A stretch of DNA of 14,061 nucleotides from CAZDGK01 sp964505035 (GTDB lineage: Bacteria; Patescibacteriota; Saccharimonadia; UBA4664): contig CAZDGK010000032.1 in assembly GCA_964505035.1 (NCBI GenBank), positions 1-14,061 of the forward strand. Direction: 5' to 3'. Below, in pieces: positions 5,801-11,322 of the stretch. Position 1 is the first letter of the stretch; every line of letters begins with the position of its first letter. The position numbers were made by a program, and so were the translations under genes. Below the pieces are notes generated by a model, which had not been told where the DNA came from, searched no databases, and saw only the letters and a list, made by a program, of their open reading frames with translations.

Positions 5801-6481
5801 TTATGGGGTAGGCGGCCGGAAGAAGCGATGCCAGACGTAGAAGGCGCCAATGACGAGACCGACCAGTCCGATGGCGCCAAGGCCGCCAGCCACGATGGTG
5901 GAGTGCAGATTCTCGGGGATGCCGCCTGGAGTGGGGGTGGGCGACGGGCTGACAGACGGCTGCGGCGTGGCGCTCGGCGAGACTGTCGGCAACTTGGCGG
6001 GCGGAGGGGTGGCAGTGGGAGTTGGTGTGGGGGTGGGTGTTGGCGTGGGGGTGGTTTCGGGCGGGGTGGAGGCCGGGACTGGGGTGATGAGGGTAGGCGT
6101 AGGAGTGGGCGTCGAGGCAGCGGCCACCGTGACGGTACCGTGACCTTTGTGGCAACTGGTCGACGGCCAGTAGCCATCGAAGCTGAAGTCACTGGCAGCG
6201 GTGAAGGTGGTGGCATGCGATCCACCGCGGGCAACCGAGAAGGTGCCGCCGGGGAAGCCCTGGATCTCCATGCCGCCGGCATACGGGTCATTGGACGGGA
6301 CCGAGAATGTCACGGTGACGCTCTGGCCGGCGGTGACATCGAGGTTTGAGGGCGTGAAGTAGCCGCCTGAGCTGCAACTGGCGCCATAGGTGCCGGCGGT
6401 GACGCTGAGGTTGACCGCCCGGACCGACAGCGGCAAGGCAGCGAGGAGGATGACGATGATAGCCGGGGCAAATCGGCGCAA
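5801..6481 (-). CDS. Secreted, membrane-anchored cupredoxin-like protein with Pro/Thr stalk (TTG start)
   Basis: A 226-residue surface protein. Signal peptide MRRFAPAIIVILLAALPLS, then a beta-rich domain (about 25-120) with the cupredoxin-like features FTPSNLDVTAGQSVTVTF and a closing SCHKGHGTVTV. A Thr-Pro repeat stalk follows (about 125-185; TPTPTPTPT). A C-terminal transmembrane helix (about 197-217) ends in the basic tail HRFFRPPTP. The canonical first His copper ligand is not obvious. Cys and two His occur in SCHKGH, so metal binding is uncertain. The TTG at 6479-6481 is preferred: AAAGGGA lies at proper spacing and the signal peptide starts well there. Another TTG at 6497-6499 lies only 2 nt from the -10 and cannot be transcribed properly. 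First of three consecutive envelope genes. Confidence 0.75.
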   Translation of the reverse strand: MRRFAPAIIVILLAALPLSVRAVNLSVTAGTYGASCSSGGYFTPSNLDVTAGQSVTVTFSVPSNDPYAGGMEIQGFPGGTFSVARGGSHATTFTAASDFSFDGYWPSTSCHKGHGTVTVAAASTPTPTPTLITPVPASTPPETTPTPTPTPTPTPTATPPPAKLPTVSPSATPQPSVSPSPTPTPGGIPENLHSTIVAGGLGAIGLVGLVIGAFYVWHRFFRPPTP

Positions 6482-6501
6482 GGCACTTCCCTTTCGCAAT
6501 T

Positions 6502-6510
6502 AGTGTAGCA
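6502..6510 (-). promoter_or_regulatory. Extended -10 promoter of the cupredoxin-like gene
   Basis: Minus strand TGC-TACACT; no convincing -35. The predicted start near 6495 leaves a leader of about 14 nt carrying AAAGGGA before the TTG at 6481. This supports that start over the TTG at 6499. Confidence 0.55.
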
Positions 6511-6543
6511 TGAGCGAAATGTGCGAATGGACCAGCCAGAGTG

Positions 6544-6572
6544 TGGACAGATGTAGCTATTGATTATATAAT
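6544..6572 (+). promoter_or_regulatory. Promoter of the two-TM membrane protein gene
   Basis: TGGACA (6544-6549), 17-nt spacer, TATAAT (6567-6572): near-consensus sigma70 promoter, divergent from the cupredoxin-like gene. Confidence 0.88.
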
Positions 6573-6607
6573 GATCGGGTCCATATCCGACGATCAGAGG
6601 AGTGGCT

Positions 6608-7462
6608 ATGCCCTTCTACTATCCGGAAAAGAAGTACCAGGATTGGCCGCGTTACCTGCGTAACGTGGTCATCACGGTCTGGGTGGCCGTGCTCGTGATC
6701 TTCGGCATCGCGGTCATCGCGAGAGCCGTGCACGTATACGACAGCCACAAGGAAGCCCGCCAGGCTGCTACTGCCAACGACTTCTGGCAGCAGGTAGCCG
6801 GAACCGAGCCGATCGCCGATCCGTCGTCGAGGCTCGGGCAGCTGGCTCAGATCACGCGTCAGCTCAAGGCCCAGCCCAACCCCATCCGCGCGTTCGAGAA
6901 CTACTACATCAAGCCCGACTCGATGGGCGGGGTGACTGGAGCGCTCGGCGTGAAGGTGGCGGAGAGCCACAGCGGTGACATCACCAAGCAGGACGAGGGC
7001 GCTTTCACGAGCGACTTCATCCTGGATGCGCTGCAGGCCAACTCCGACACCGTCCAGGACCTGATGAAGCCCATCCCGCCCGTGGACGACTACGGCTGGG
7101 CGAGCTGGCAGGTGCTGGTGGGGGCGCTGGTGGCCATCCCGGGGCTCGGTCTGCTCGGCTGGTGGATCACATCGTGGTCCCTGGCCTGGCGGTATCGGCA
7201 CCGAGTGGCCAAGGAGCGCAAGGTCGCACTGGCGACGCTCCCCAACCAGTACGCCCGCGACGCCTACTTGCTCGTGGAGAGCATCAAGGGCGCCAAGGTG
7301 GTCAACTACGCACTGCTGCGGGAGGCTGAGGCCTTCCTGGAACAGTGCAAGCGGGGCCTCGGTGGCAGCACCGGAAGCACTGACGCGCTGACCAATCAGC
7401 TCGCTGAGCTGCAGGAGCGGTGGAGCTTCGACCAGGCCGGCTACCGCGAACTGACGCGGTAG
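6608..7462 (+). CDS. Membrane protein with two transmembrane helices, unknown function
   Basis: A 284-residue protein with TM1 at about 20-42 (NVVITVWVAVLVIFGIAVIA). An extracytoplasmic domain of about 130 residues follows, predicted helical, containing SRLGQLAQITRQLKAQ and ADFENYY-like aromatic segments near ENYYIKPD. TM2 is at about 174-195 (VLVGALVAIPGLGLLGWWI). The cytoplasmic tail is about 85 residues, with a basic start (RYRHRVAKERK) and a helical end. The ATG at 6608 follows AGAGGAG with 5-nt spacing; the in-frame GTG at 6602 lies within that Shine-Dalgarno and is rejected. The gene has a strong own promoter and a strong terminator, so it is monocistronic. No family recognised. Confidence 0.8.
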   Translation: MPFYYPEKKYQDWPRYLRNVVITVWVAVLVIFGIAVIARAVHVYDSHKEARQAATANDFWQQVAGTEPIADPSSRLGQLAQITRQLKAQPNPIRAFENYYIKPDSMGGVTGALGVKVAESHSGDITKQDEGAFTSDFILDALQANSDTVQDLMKPIPPVDDYGWASWQVLVGALVAIPGLGLLGWWITSWSLAWRYRHRVAKERKVALATLPNQYARDAYLLVESIKGAKVVNYALLREAEAFLEQCKRGLGGSTGSTDALTNQLAELQERWSFDQAGYRELTR

Positions 7463-7480
7463 CGGTACTTCAACCGACGA

Positions 7481-7512
7481 CCCCCGGCCAGGATTTGGCC
7501 GGGGGATCTTTT
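7481..7512 (+). terminator. Terminator of the two-TM membrane protein gene
   Basis: A 9-bp GC stem (CCCCCGGCC with GGCCGGGGG), 7-nt loop, then ATCTTTT. The next gene's -10 box starts 2 nt after the T-run. Confidence 0.9.
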
Positions 7513-7513
7513 G

Positions 7514-7519
7514 TATAAT
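7514..7519 (+). promoter_or_regulatory. -10 box of the peroxiredoxin gene
   Basis: Consensus TATAAT immediately after the preceding terminator's T-run. The matching -35 position (7491-7496, GGATTT) lies in the terminator loop and is poor. Confidence 0.6.
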
Positions 7520-7543
7520 GAGACTGATAGAAGAGGCGCCATG

Positions 7544-7725
7544 ATGAAACCAGCACCAAACTTTAGCCTGCCAGATCAGGCTGGCCAGACACATAGCCTA
7601 GGCGACTACGCCGGAAAGTGGCTGGTAGTGTATTTCTACCCCGAGGATGATACGCCGGGATGCACCACGGAGGCGTGCAGCTTTCGCGATGAGTACGGGT
7701 ACCTGCAGGAGCAGGGTTTGAGTGT
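7544..7725 (+). CDS. Peroxiredoxin of the BCP/AhpC-TSA type, 3' end lost in the gap
   Basis: Thiol peroxidase that reduces peroxides in the cytoplasm. About 60 residues are visible: thioredoxin-fold start PAPNFSLPDQAGQTHSL, the strand KWLVVYFYPEDD, and the peroxidatic motif TPGCTTEAC. The latter gives the P-x-x-x-T-x-x-C pattern and a second Cys five residues later, as in atypical 2-Cys BCP proteins. Two ATGs lie in tandem: 7541 has 4 nt and 7544 has 7 nt from the AAGAGG Shine-Dalgarno. 7544 matches the spacing seen in other genes here. The sequence runs into N at 7726; the typical family length of about 150 aa means roughly 90 residues are missing. Monocistronic by its own -10 box. Confidence 0.92.
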
Positions 7726-7825
7726 NNNNNNNNNNNNNNNNNNNNNNNNNNNNNNNNNNNNNNNNNNNNNNNNNNNNNNNNNNNNNNNNNNNNNNNNNNN
7801 NNNNNNNNNNNNNNNNNNNNNNNNN
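7726..7825. other. Assembly gap of 100 N
   Basis: Exactly 100 undetermined bases, a usual placeholder length for a scaffold join, so the true distance is unknown. Two convergent genes, the peroxiredoxin and the YcxB-like gene, both lose their 3' ends here. Confidence 0.99.
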
Positions 7826-8283
7826 TCGGCCGTGACCTGGGCGCTGGGCAGGAAGATGTATTGGCGATGGAGGCGAATGAGGCGGCCGGCCTTGGTAGTG
7901 ATGAGCTGGTCCAGCACTGAATAATCGACCTTGCCCTCAGTACCGGTGGTGCGATTGATGAGGTAATCGTCGTAAAACTCGAAATGGAGGGTGGAGAACT
8001 TTTTGCTGGCCTCGCGCAAGCGGTAGAGGCAGGTACCGTAGATGGCGGCCGCGAAAGCCACCATGATAATGACAAATGGCAGGCCAGAGATGATGGACTC
8101 GGTAAGGTCGTAGGTGTCGTTGTAGGTGATGACGGCGAAGCCTAGGCTCAGCAAGGCCATGCAAGCGAGGTAGATGAGGCCAATCCGGCCGCGCAGAGAG
8201 ATCTTGGTGAGCTCGAAGGCTGCCTGGCGGCGCAGGGCCGGCGTGAAATCGTAGCTGAGGGTGAAGAGGGGTTGTTGGCTCAT
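7826..8283 (-). CDS. YcxB-like membrane protein, 3' end lost in the gap
   Basis: 152 residues are visible. After a short N-terminal segment (about 1-32) come two hydrophobic helices (about 33-54, GLIYLACMALLSLGFAVITY, and about 65-87, GLPFVIIMVAFAAAIYGTCL). The start of a cytoplasmic domain follows, with FEFYDDYLINRTTGTEGKV, DYSVLDQLITTKAGRLIRL and QYIFLPSAQV. This is the usual architecture of YcxB-like proteins (two TM helices then a PH-like domain), whose function is not established. The ATG at 8281-8283 lacks a Shine-Dalgarno; the nearest -10 (8297-8302) is 13 nt upstream, so the leader is only a few bases. The end of the domain, usually about 20 residues more, is missing. Confidence 0.75.
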
Positions 8284-8296
8284 GGTGTCCGTTATT

Positions 8297-8302
8297 ATTG
8301 TA
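8297..8302 (-). promoter_or_regulatory. Possible -10 box of the YcxB-like gene
   Basis: Minus strand TACAAT, 13 nt before the ATG, with no clear -35 (TTCGCC at 17-nt spacing is weak). Confidence 0.45.
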
Positions 8303-8357
8303 ACGCTAGCCGTTTGGTAGGCGAAGATTTTGCGAGATGGTTTAGGGGGTGCGCGGC

Positions 8358-8390
8358 GACATATACAATATTCTATATGTTATATATGTC
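8358..8390. repeat. AT-rich 33-bp inverted repeat between lepA and the YcxB-like gene
   Basis: Outer arms GACATATA and TATATGTC pair perfectly (8 bp). After one mismatch a further 6 bp pair (one G-T wobble) around a 3-nt loop. It stands out as an AT island in GC-rich surroundings. It has no T-run on either side, so it is not a standard terminator. It could be an operator, a cruciform or a XerCD/dif-like site. Confidence 0.7.
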
Positions 8391-8438
8391 GAATTGGTCA
8401 GGGAGGGGCGAAGCGGCCGCTTTTAGGACAATGCGGGT

Positions 8439-10358
8439 TTAGCTGTCCTTGCGGACGAGGACCATAAACGCCTCAGCTGGGATGTCAACTTTGCCGATGC
8501 GCTTCAGGCGCTTCTTGCCCTTCTTTTGCTTGTCGAGCAGCTTGTTCTTGCGGGTTACGTCGCCGCCGTAGAGCTTGGCGATGACGTCTTTGCGGACGGC
8601 CTTGACGTCTTCGCGGGCGATGACCTTGCCACCGATGGCGGCCTGGAGTGAGACCTCGAAGTTTTGGCGCGGGATGAGCTCCTTGAGCTTGGCGACCGTC
8701 TCGCGGCCGATGCTGAGGGCTTCGTCGCGGTGGGTGATCTGGCTGAGGGAGTCGATCATTTCCCCACCCACCAGGATGTCGAGGCGTACGAGATTCTCGG
8801 CCAGGTAGTCGCCGAGCTCGTAGTTGAAGGAGCCGTAGCCGGAGGTGACGGACTTGAGGGAGTCGTAGAAGTCGGTCAGGACATTGGCGAGTGGCGCGTC
8901 GAAGGCAATGAGGGCGAGCTTGTCATCGAGGTAGCTAAGGTTGCGTTGGCGGCCGCGGATGCGATTGATGAGCTGGAGGCAGGCGCCGACATAGTCCGAG
9001 GGTACGACGATCTCGCCCCGGATCCACGGCTCGCGAATCTCGGCGATCTCGGAGGCGTCGGGCAGGCCGGCGGCGGAGCGGATGGTGGACTCGTCACCGG
9101 CGGTGGTACGGACGATATAGTCGGTGGAGGGGCTGGTGGCGACGAGATCCAGGTCGTACTCGCGCTCGAGGCGCTCCTTGATGATCTCGAGATGGAGCAG
9201 GCCGAGGAAGCCGACGCGGTAGCCGAAGCCGAGGACCTGCGAGGTTTCGGGCTCATAGACCAGGGCGGCGTCGTTGAGCTTGAGCTTCTCGAGCGCGTCC
9301 TTGAGGTCTGGGTATTGCTCGGCGCTGGACGGGAAGAAACCAGCAAAGACGAAGGGTTTGACCTGGCGATAGCCGGGCAGCGGCTCGGTGGAGGGGTCTC
9401 GCGGGGCGGTGATGGTGTCACCGACGCGGGCTTCGGCGATGGATTTGAGGTTGGTGACGATGTAGCCGATCTGGCCGGTGGCGATGGCAGGCGCCGGCGT
9501 TTGCTTGGGCGAGAAGGTACCACATTCGATGGCCAGGCCGTCGGAGCCGGCGGCCATGAGGCGGATGGCCTGGGCCTTGGTGAGAGCGCCGTCGACCACG
9601 CGGACGTAGAGGATGACGCCGCGGTGGGTATCGTAGACAGAGTCGAAGATGAGGGCGCGGAGCGGTGCCGCCGGATTGCCCCGGGGGGCCGGGACGTCCG
9701 AGACGATGCGGTCGAGCAGCTCGGTGACGCCGGCGCCGGTCTTGGCCGAGACACGCAGGATGGACTCGGGCGGGCAGCCGAGGAGCGAGGAGATTTCGGC
9801 GGCGACGCGCTCGGGGTCCGCTGCGGGCAGGTCGATTTTGTTGAGGACCGGAATAATCTCGAGGCCGGCTTCGATGGCAAGGTAGACATTGGCCAGCGTC
9901 TGAGCCTGGATGCCCTGGGAGGCGTCGACCACCAGCACGGCGCCCTCGCAGGCGGCCAGAGAGCGGGAGACCTCGTAGCTGAAGTCGACATGGCCGGGGG
10001 TGTCGATGAGGTTGAGGGTGTAGGCTGCGGGCAATGTCTCCGCTGGGCGGCGAACGTCATCCGCCACTTCCCTAATTGCGTCGTCTTTACCAGCACCGCC
10101 GGGCGCGGAGACATTGCCCTTCGCTTCAACCCCGTGCGTACTCCCCCTGCCCCCGCGCGGCGTCCAGCTCATGCGGACCGGCTGGAGCTTGATGGTGATG
10201 CCCTTCTCACGCTCGAGATCCATCGAGTCCAGCAACTGGGCATGCATGTCCCGCGCCGAAACGGTGCCGGTGAGCTCGAGCATACGATCGGCCAGGGTCG
10301 ATTTGCCGTGGTCGATGTGCGCTATGATGCAGAAATTACGAGTGTGGGACTGGTCCAT
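8439..10358 (-). CDS. lepA: Elongation factor 4 (LepA GTPase) with an inserted segment
   Basis: Ribosome-binding translational GTPase. G1 is AHIDHGKST (13-21), switch I region DLEREKGITIKLQPVRM (47-63), G3 DTPGH (119-123), G4 NKID (173-176). Later come YEPETSQVLGFGYRVGFLGLLH and the LepA-specific C-terminal basic tail YGGDVTRKNKLLDKQKKGKK. The protein has 639 aa against about 600 in the family. The extra roughly 38-48 residues (about 64-111) sit between switch I and the G3 strand, where E. coli has a short beta-turn, and their DNA carries a 15-bp inverted repeat. All nucleotide-binding motifs are intact, so it should be functional. The ATG at 10356-10358 has no Shine-Dalgarno and lies 8 nt after TATAAT (nearly leaderless). 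Monocistronic. Confidence 0.98.
   Translation of the reverse strand: MDQSHTRNFCIIAHIDHGKSTLADRMLELTGTVSARDMHAQLLDSMDLEREKGITIKLQPVRMSWTPRGGRGSTHGVEAKGNVSAPGGAGKDDAIREVADDVRRPAETLPAAYTLNLIDTPGHVDFSYEVSRSLAACEGAVLVVDASQGIQAQTLANVYLAIEAGLEIIPVLNKIDLPAADPERVAAEISSLLGCPPESILRVSAKTGAGVTELLDRIVSDVPAPRGNPAAPLRALIFDSVYDTHRGVILYVRVVDGALTKAQAIRLMAAGSDGLAIECGTFSPKQTPAPAIATGQIGYIVTNLKSIAEARVGDTITAPRDPSTEPLPGYRQVKPFVFAGFFPSSAEQYPDLKDALEKLKLNDAALVYEPETSQVLGFGYRVGFLGLLHLEIIKERLEREYDLDLVATSPSTDYIVRTTAGDESTIRSAAGLPDASEIAEIREPWIRGEIVVPSDYVGACLQLINRIRGRQRNLSYLDDKLALIAFDAPLANVLTDFYDSLKSVTSGYGSFNYELGDYLAENLVRLDILVGGEMIDSLSQITHRDEALSIGRETVAKLKELIPRQNFEVSLQAAIGGKVIAREDVKAVRKDVIAKLYGGDVTRKNKLLDKQKKGKKRLKRIGKVDIPAEAFMVLVRKDS
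10029..10119. repeat. 91-bp palindromic insert element within lepA
   Basis: Perfect 15-bp inverted repeats (10029-10043, GGGCAATGTCTCCGC; 10105-10119) flank 61 nt. The interior holds a second small hairpin (GGCGG 10046-10050 with CCGCC 10061-10065). It coincides with extra residues in the LepA G domain and is read in frame. The arrangement resembles protein-embedded palindromic elements such as RPE of Rickettsia. No second copy is seen in this window. Confidence 0.75.
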
Positions 10359-10366
10359 GGTGCTTG

Positions 10367-10372
10367 ATTATA
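10367..10372 (-). promoter_or_regulatory. -10 box of lepA
   Basis: Minus strand TATAAT, 8 nt before the lepA ATG; no good -35 at normal spacing. Implies a leader of 0-3 nt. Confidence 0.65.
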
Positions 10373-10415
10373 CCGGGAAAGCTGGTTTTATGCACGATGT
10401 GGGAGAGTGGATTTG

Positions 10416-10444
10416 TTGATTTATTGTCTATTTTGTGCTATTGT
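10416..10444 (+). promoter_or_regulatory. Promoter of the small two-TM protein gene
   Basis: TTGATT (10416-10421), 17-nt spacer, TATTGT (10439-10444) preceded by TGC (extended -10). Divergent from lepA in an AT-rich stretch. Confidence 0.6.
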
Positions 10445-10485
10445 ATAGATATCAGGTTACCGAGACCTCAGAAAGGGGTTGCACC

Positions 10486-10689
10486 TTGGGAAGCTTTCTG
10501 CGGCGGGTGCCGCGAGCGATCTGGTGGCTGCTGCTGGTAGTCATCGGAATTCTCGTGGTCGCCTACACCGACGTGACTGACCGCCTGATGGCTAAGCTCA
10601 ACGGCTACGCCGCCACTGCCCTGATCGTCCTGATCGTGGTACTGGTGCTCAAGGCGCTCGGCTGGTGGCCAAAAGGCAAGAAGCATTAA
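10486..10689 (+). CDS. Small two-TM membrane protein (TTG start), unknown function
   Basis: 67 aa. The N-terminus is short and basic (MGSFLRRVPR). TM1 (about 11-28, AIWWLLLVVIGILVVAY) is followed by a short loop with DVTDRLMAKLN. TM2 (about 43-61, AATALIVLIVVLVLKALGWW) leads to the basic end PKGKKH. By the positive-inside rule both ends are cytoplasmic. The TTG at 10486 is chosen because AAAGGGG (10472-10478) lies 7 nt upstream. The open frame extends to a GTG at 10435, but that lies within the promoter. Followed by a terminator. Such tiny hairpin membrane proteins have no assignable function by sequence alone. Confidence 0.75.
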   Translation: MGSFLRRVPRAIWWLLLVVIGILVVAYTDVTDRLMAKLNGYAATALIVLIVVLVLKALGWWPKGKKH

Positions 10690-10707
10690 CCTGAAAACCC
10701 GCCCACC

Positions 10708-10759
10708 GCGGCCTACGTTTTTCCCTCTTCGGGGATACAACGTGGGCCGCTTAACTTTT
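10708..10759 (+). terminator. Terminator of the small two-TM protein gene
   Basis: A 12-bp stem with one G-T wobble (GCGGCCTACGTT, 10708-10719, with 10739-10750) and a 19-nt loop. It is followed by TTAACTTTT. The next promoter's -35 begins at the base after the stem. Confidence 0.75.
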
Positions 10760-10779
10760 GGGGTAGGCGCGAGCATAAT
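10751..10779 (+). promoter_or_regulatory. Promoter of the 42-aa basic protein gene
   Basis: TTAACT (10751-10756), 17-nt spacer, CATAAT (10774-10779). The -35 is the U-tract of the preceding terminator. Confidence 0.6.
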
Positions 10780-10818
10780 GGGCGCAGATGACAGTTCGCA
10801 ATGGAGAGAGGAACGGTC

Positions 10819-10947
10819 ATGCTGCGCAATAAGGTATGGTTCCCGCTGAGACGGCGAGCCAGGATCACAGCTACCAAGGCGGCGGAAGCGTCGCTGATGC
10901 CGGTGATTCGGGTCCTGAGCCTGCCAACCAAGCGGCTGTGGCGCTGA
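10819..10947 (+). CDS. Small basic protein, 42 aa, hypothetical
   Basis: A short frame beginning MLRNKVWFPLRRRARITATK and ending in KRLWR. Eleven of 42 residues are Lys or Arg and only one is acidic, so it is strongly basic. The ATG at 10819 has AGAGG at 7-nt spacing, the same spacing as other Shine-Dalgarno genes here, and a plausible promoter lies upstream (10751-10779). An in-frame ATG at 10801 is less well placed. A GC hairpin (10968-10996) lies 20 nt after the TGA. Basic character fits a nucleic-acid- or ribosome-binding peptide, but this is inference. It could also be the transcript of a small RNA with a chance frame. Confidence 0.5.
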   Translation: MLRNKVWFPLRRRARITATKAAEASLMPVIRVLSLPTKRLWR

Positions 10948-10967
10948 TGGCGCCCACCACCAACAAC

Positions 10968-10996
10968 GCCCCCGGACGCGAATACGCACCGGGGGC
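10968..10996. terminator. GC hairpin after the 42-aa frame, possible terminator
   Basis: GCCCCCGG pairs with CCGGGGGC over 8 bp with a 13-nt loop. There is no T-run on the plus strand, so termination is uncertain. Confidence 0.4.
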
Positions 10997-11007
10997 TCGA
11001 TAATGGC

Positions 11008-11043
11008 AAAAGTAAGCCGGGCGAACAACGCTGTCCGCCCGGC
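11008..11043 (-). terminator. Terminator of the 70-aa membrane protein gene
   Basis: On the minus strand, an 8-bp stem (11036-11043 with 11016-11023; GCCGGGCG and CGCCCGGC) and a 12-nt loop. TTACTTTT follows. It starts 5 nt after the TAG at 11049-11051. Confidence 0.75.
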
Positions 11044-11048
11044 GGAGT

Positions 11049-11261
11049 CTAGGGGCCGGTGATGAGACTGGAGAAGACGGTGCCGAGAAGGCCGCAAACG
11101 ACCGTCAGGCCGATCACGATCGAGAAGTTGACGGTCCTGGCGGACTCCCGGGCCGCAGGTGTTGCCTGCGAGTCGTCGGGGGTGTCGCCGTTGACCGACA
11201 TCACGATGATGATGGCAAGCACGATGCCGATGGCGGCTCCGACCACGGTTCCCGTGTTCAT
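11049..11261 (-). CDS. Small two-TM membrane protein, unknown function
   Basis: 70 aa. TM1 at about 5-22 (TVVGAAIGIVLAIIIVMSV), a polar loop NGDTPDDSQATPAARESART, and TM2 at about 45-66 (FSIVIGLTVVCGLLGTVFSSLI). The acidic loop suggests both ends face the cytoplasm, though charges are few. The ATG at 11259-11261 follows GAGG at 5-nt spacing. The gene has a strong promoter of its own whose -35 overlaps the last codons of murJ, and a terminator close behind. It is the second tiny membrane protein within 800 bp, but the two are on opposite strands and share no clear sequence similarity. No family recognised. Confidence 0.75.
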   Translation of the reverse strand: MNTGTVVGAAIGIVLAIIIVMSVNGDTPDDSQATPAARESARTVNFSIVIGLTVVCGLLGTVFSSLITGP

Positions 11262-11293
11262 GCAAACCTCGATTCTCTAGAACACTGGCGTAT

Positions 11294-11322
11294 ATTATAC
11301 CGGAATTTGCACTCTAAGTCAA
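11294..11322 (-). promoter_or_regulatory. Promoter of the 70-aa membrane protein gene, -35 inside murJ
   Basis: Minus strand TTGACT (11317-11322), 17-nt spacer, TATAAT (11294-11299). TTGACT is also the last Leu-Thr codons of murJ, next to its TAG. Confidence 0.87.

Noticed and set aside
6011..6055. G-runs on the plus strand that could form a G-quadruplex
   Set aside because: They are simply the complement of Pro/Thr codons (CCC/CCA, ACC/ACG) of the stalk repeat; no independent evidence.
6557..7594. 345-codon minus-strand frame opposite the two-TM membrane protein
   Set aside because: The plus frame has a near-consensus promoter, a Shine-Dalgarno, membrane helices and a terminator; the minus frame has His/Arg-rich shadow composition.
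8411..8422. 12-bp perfect palindrome around GCGGCCGC followed by TTTT, after lepA
   Set aside because: It would leave almost no loop (4-bp stem, 4-nt loop at best), so it is not a credible terminator; probably chance in GC-rich DNA.
8664..10367. 567-codon open frame on the plus strand opposite lepA
   Set aside because: It is antisense to a clear lepA, with Gly/Asp/Glu-rich sequence expected from reading GC-rich codons backwards. No promoter or Shine-Dalgarno.
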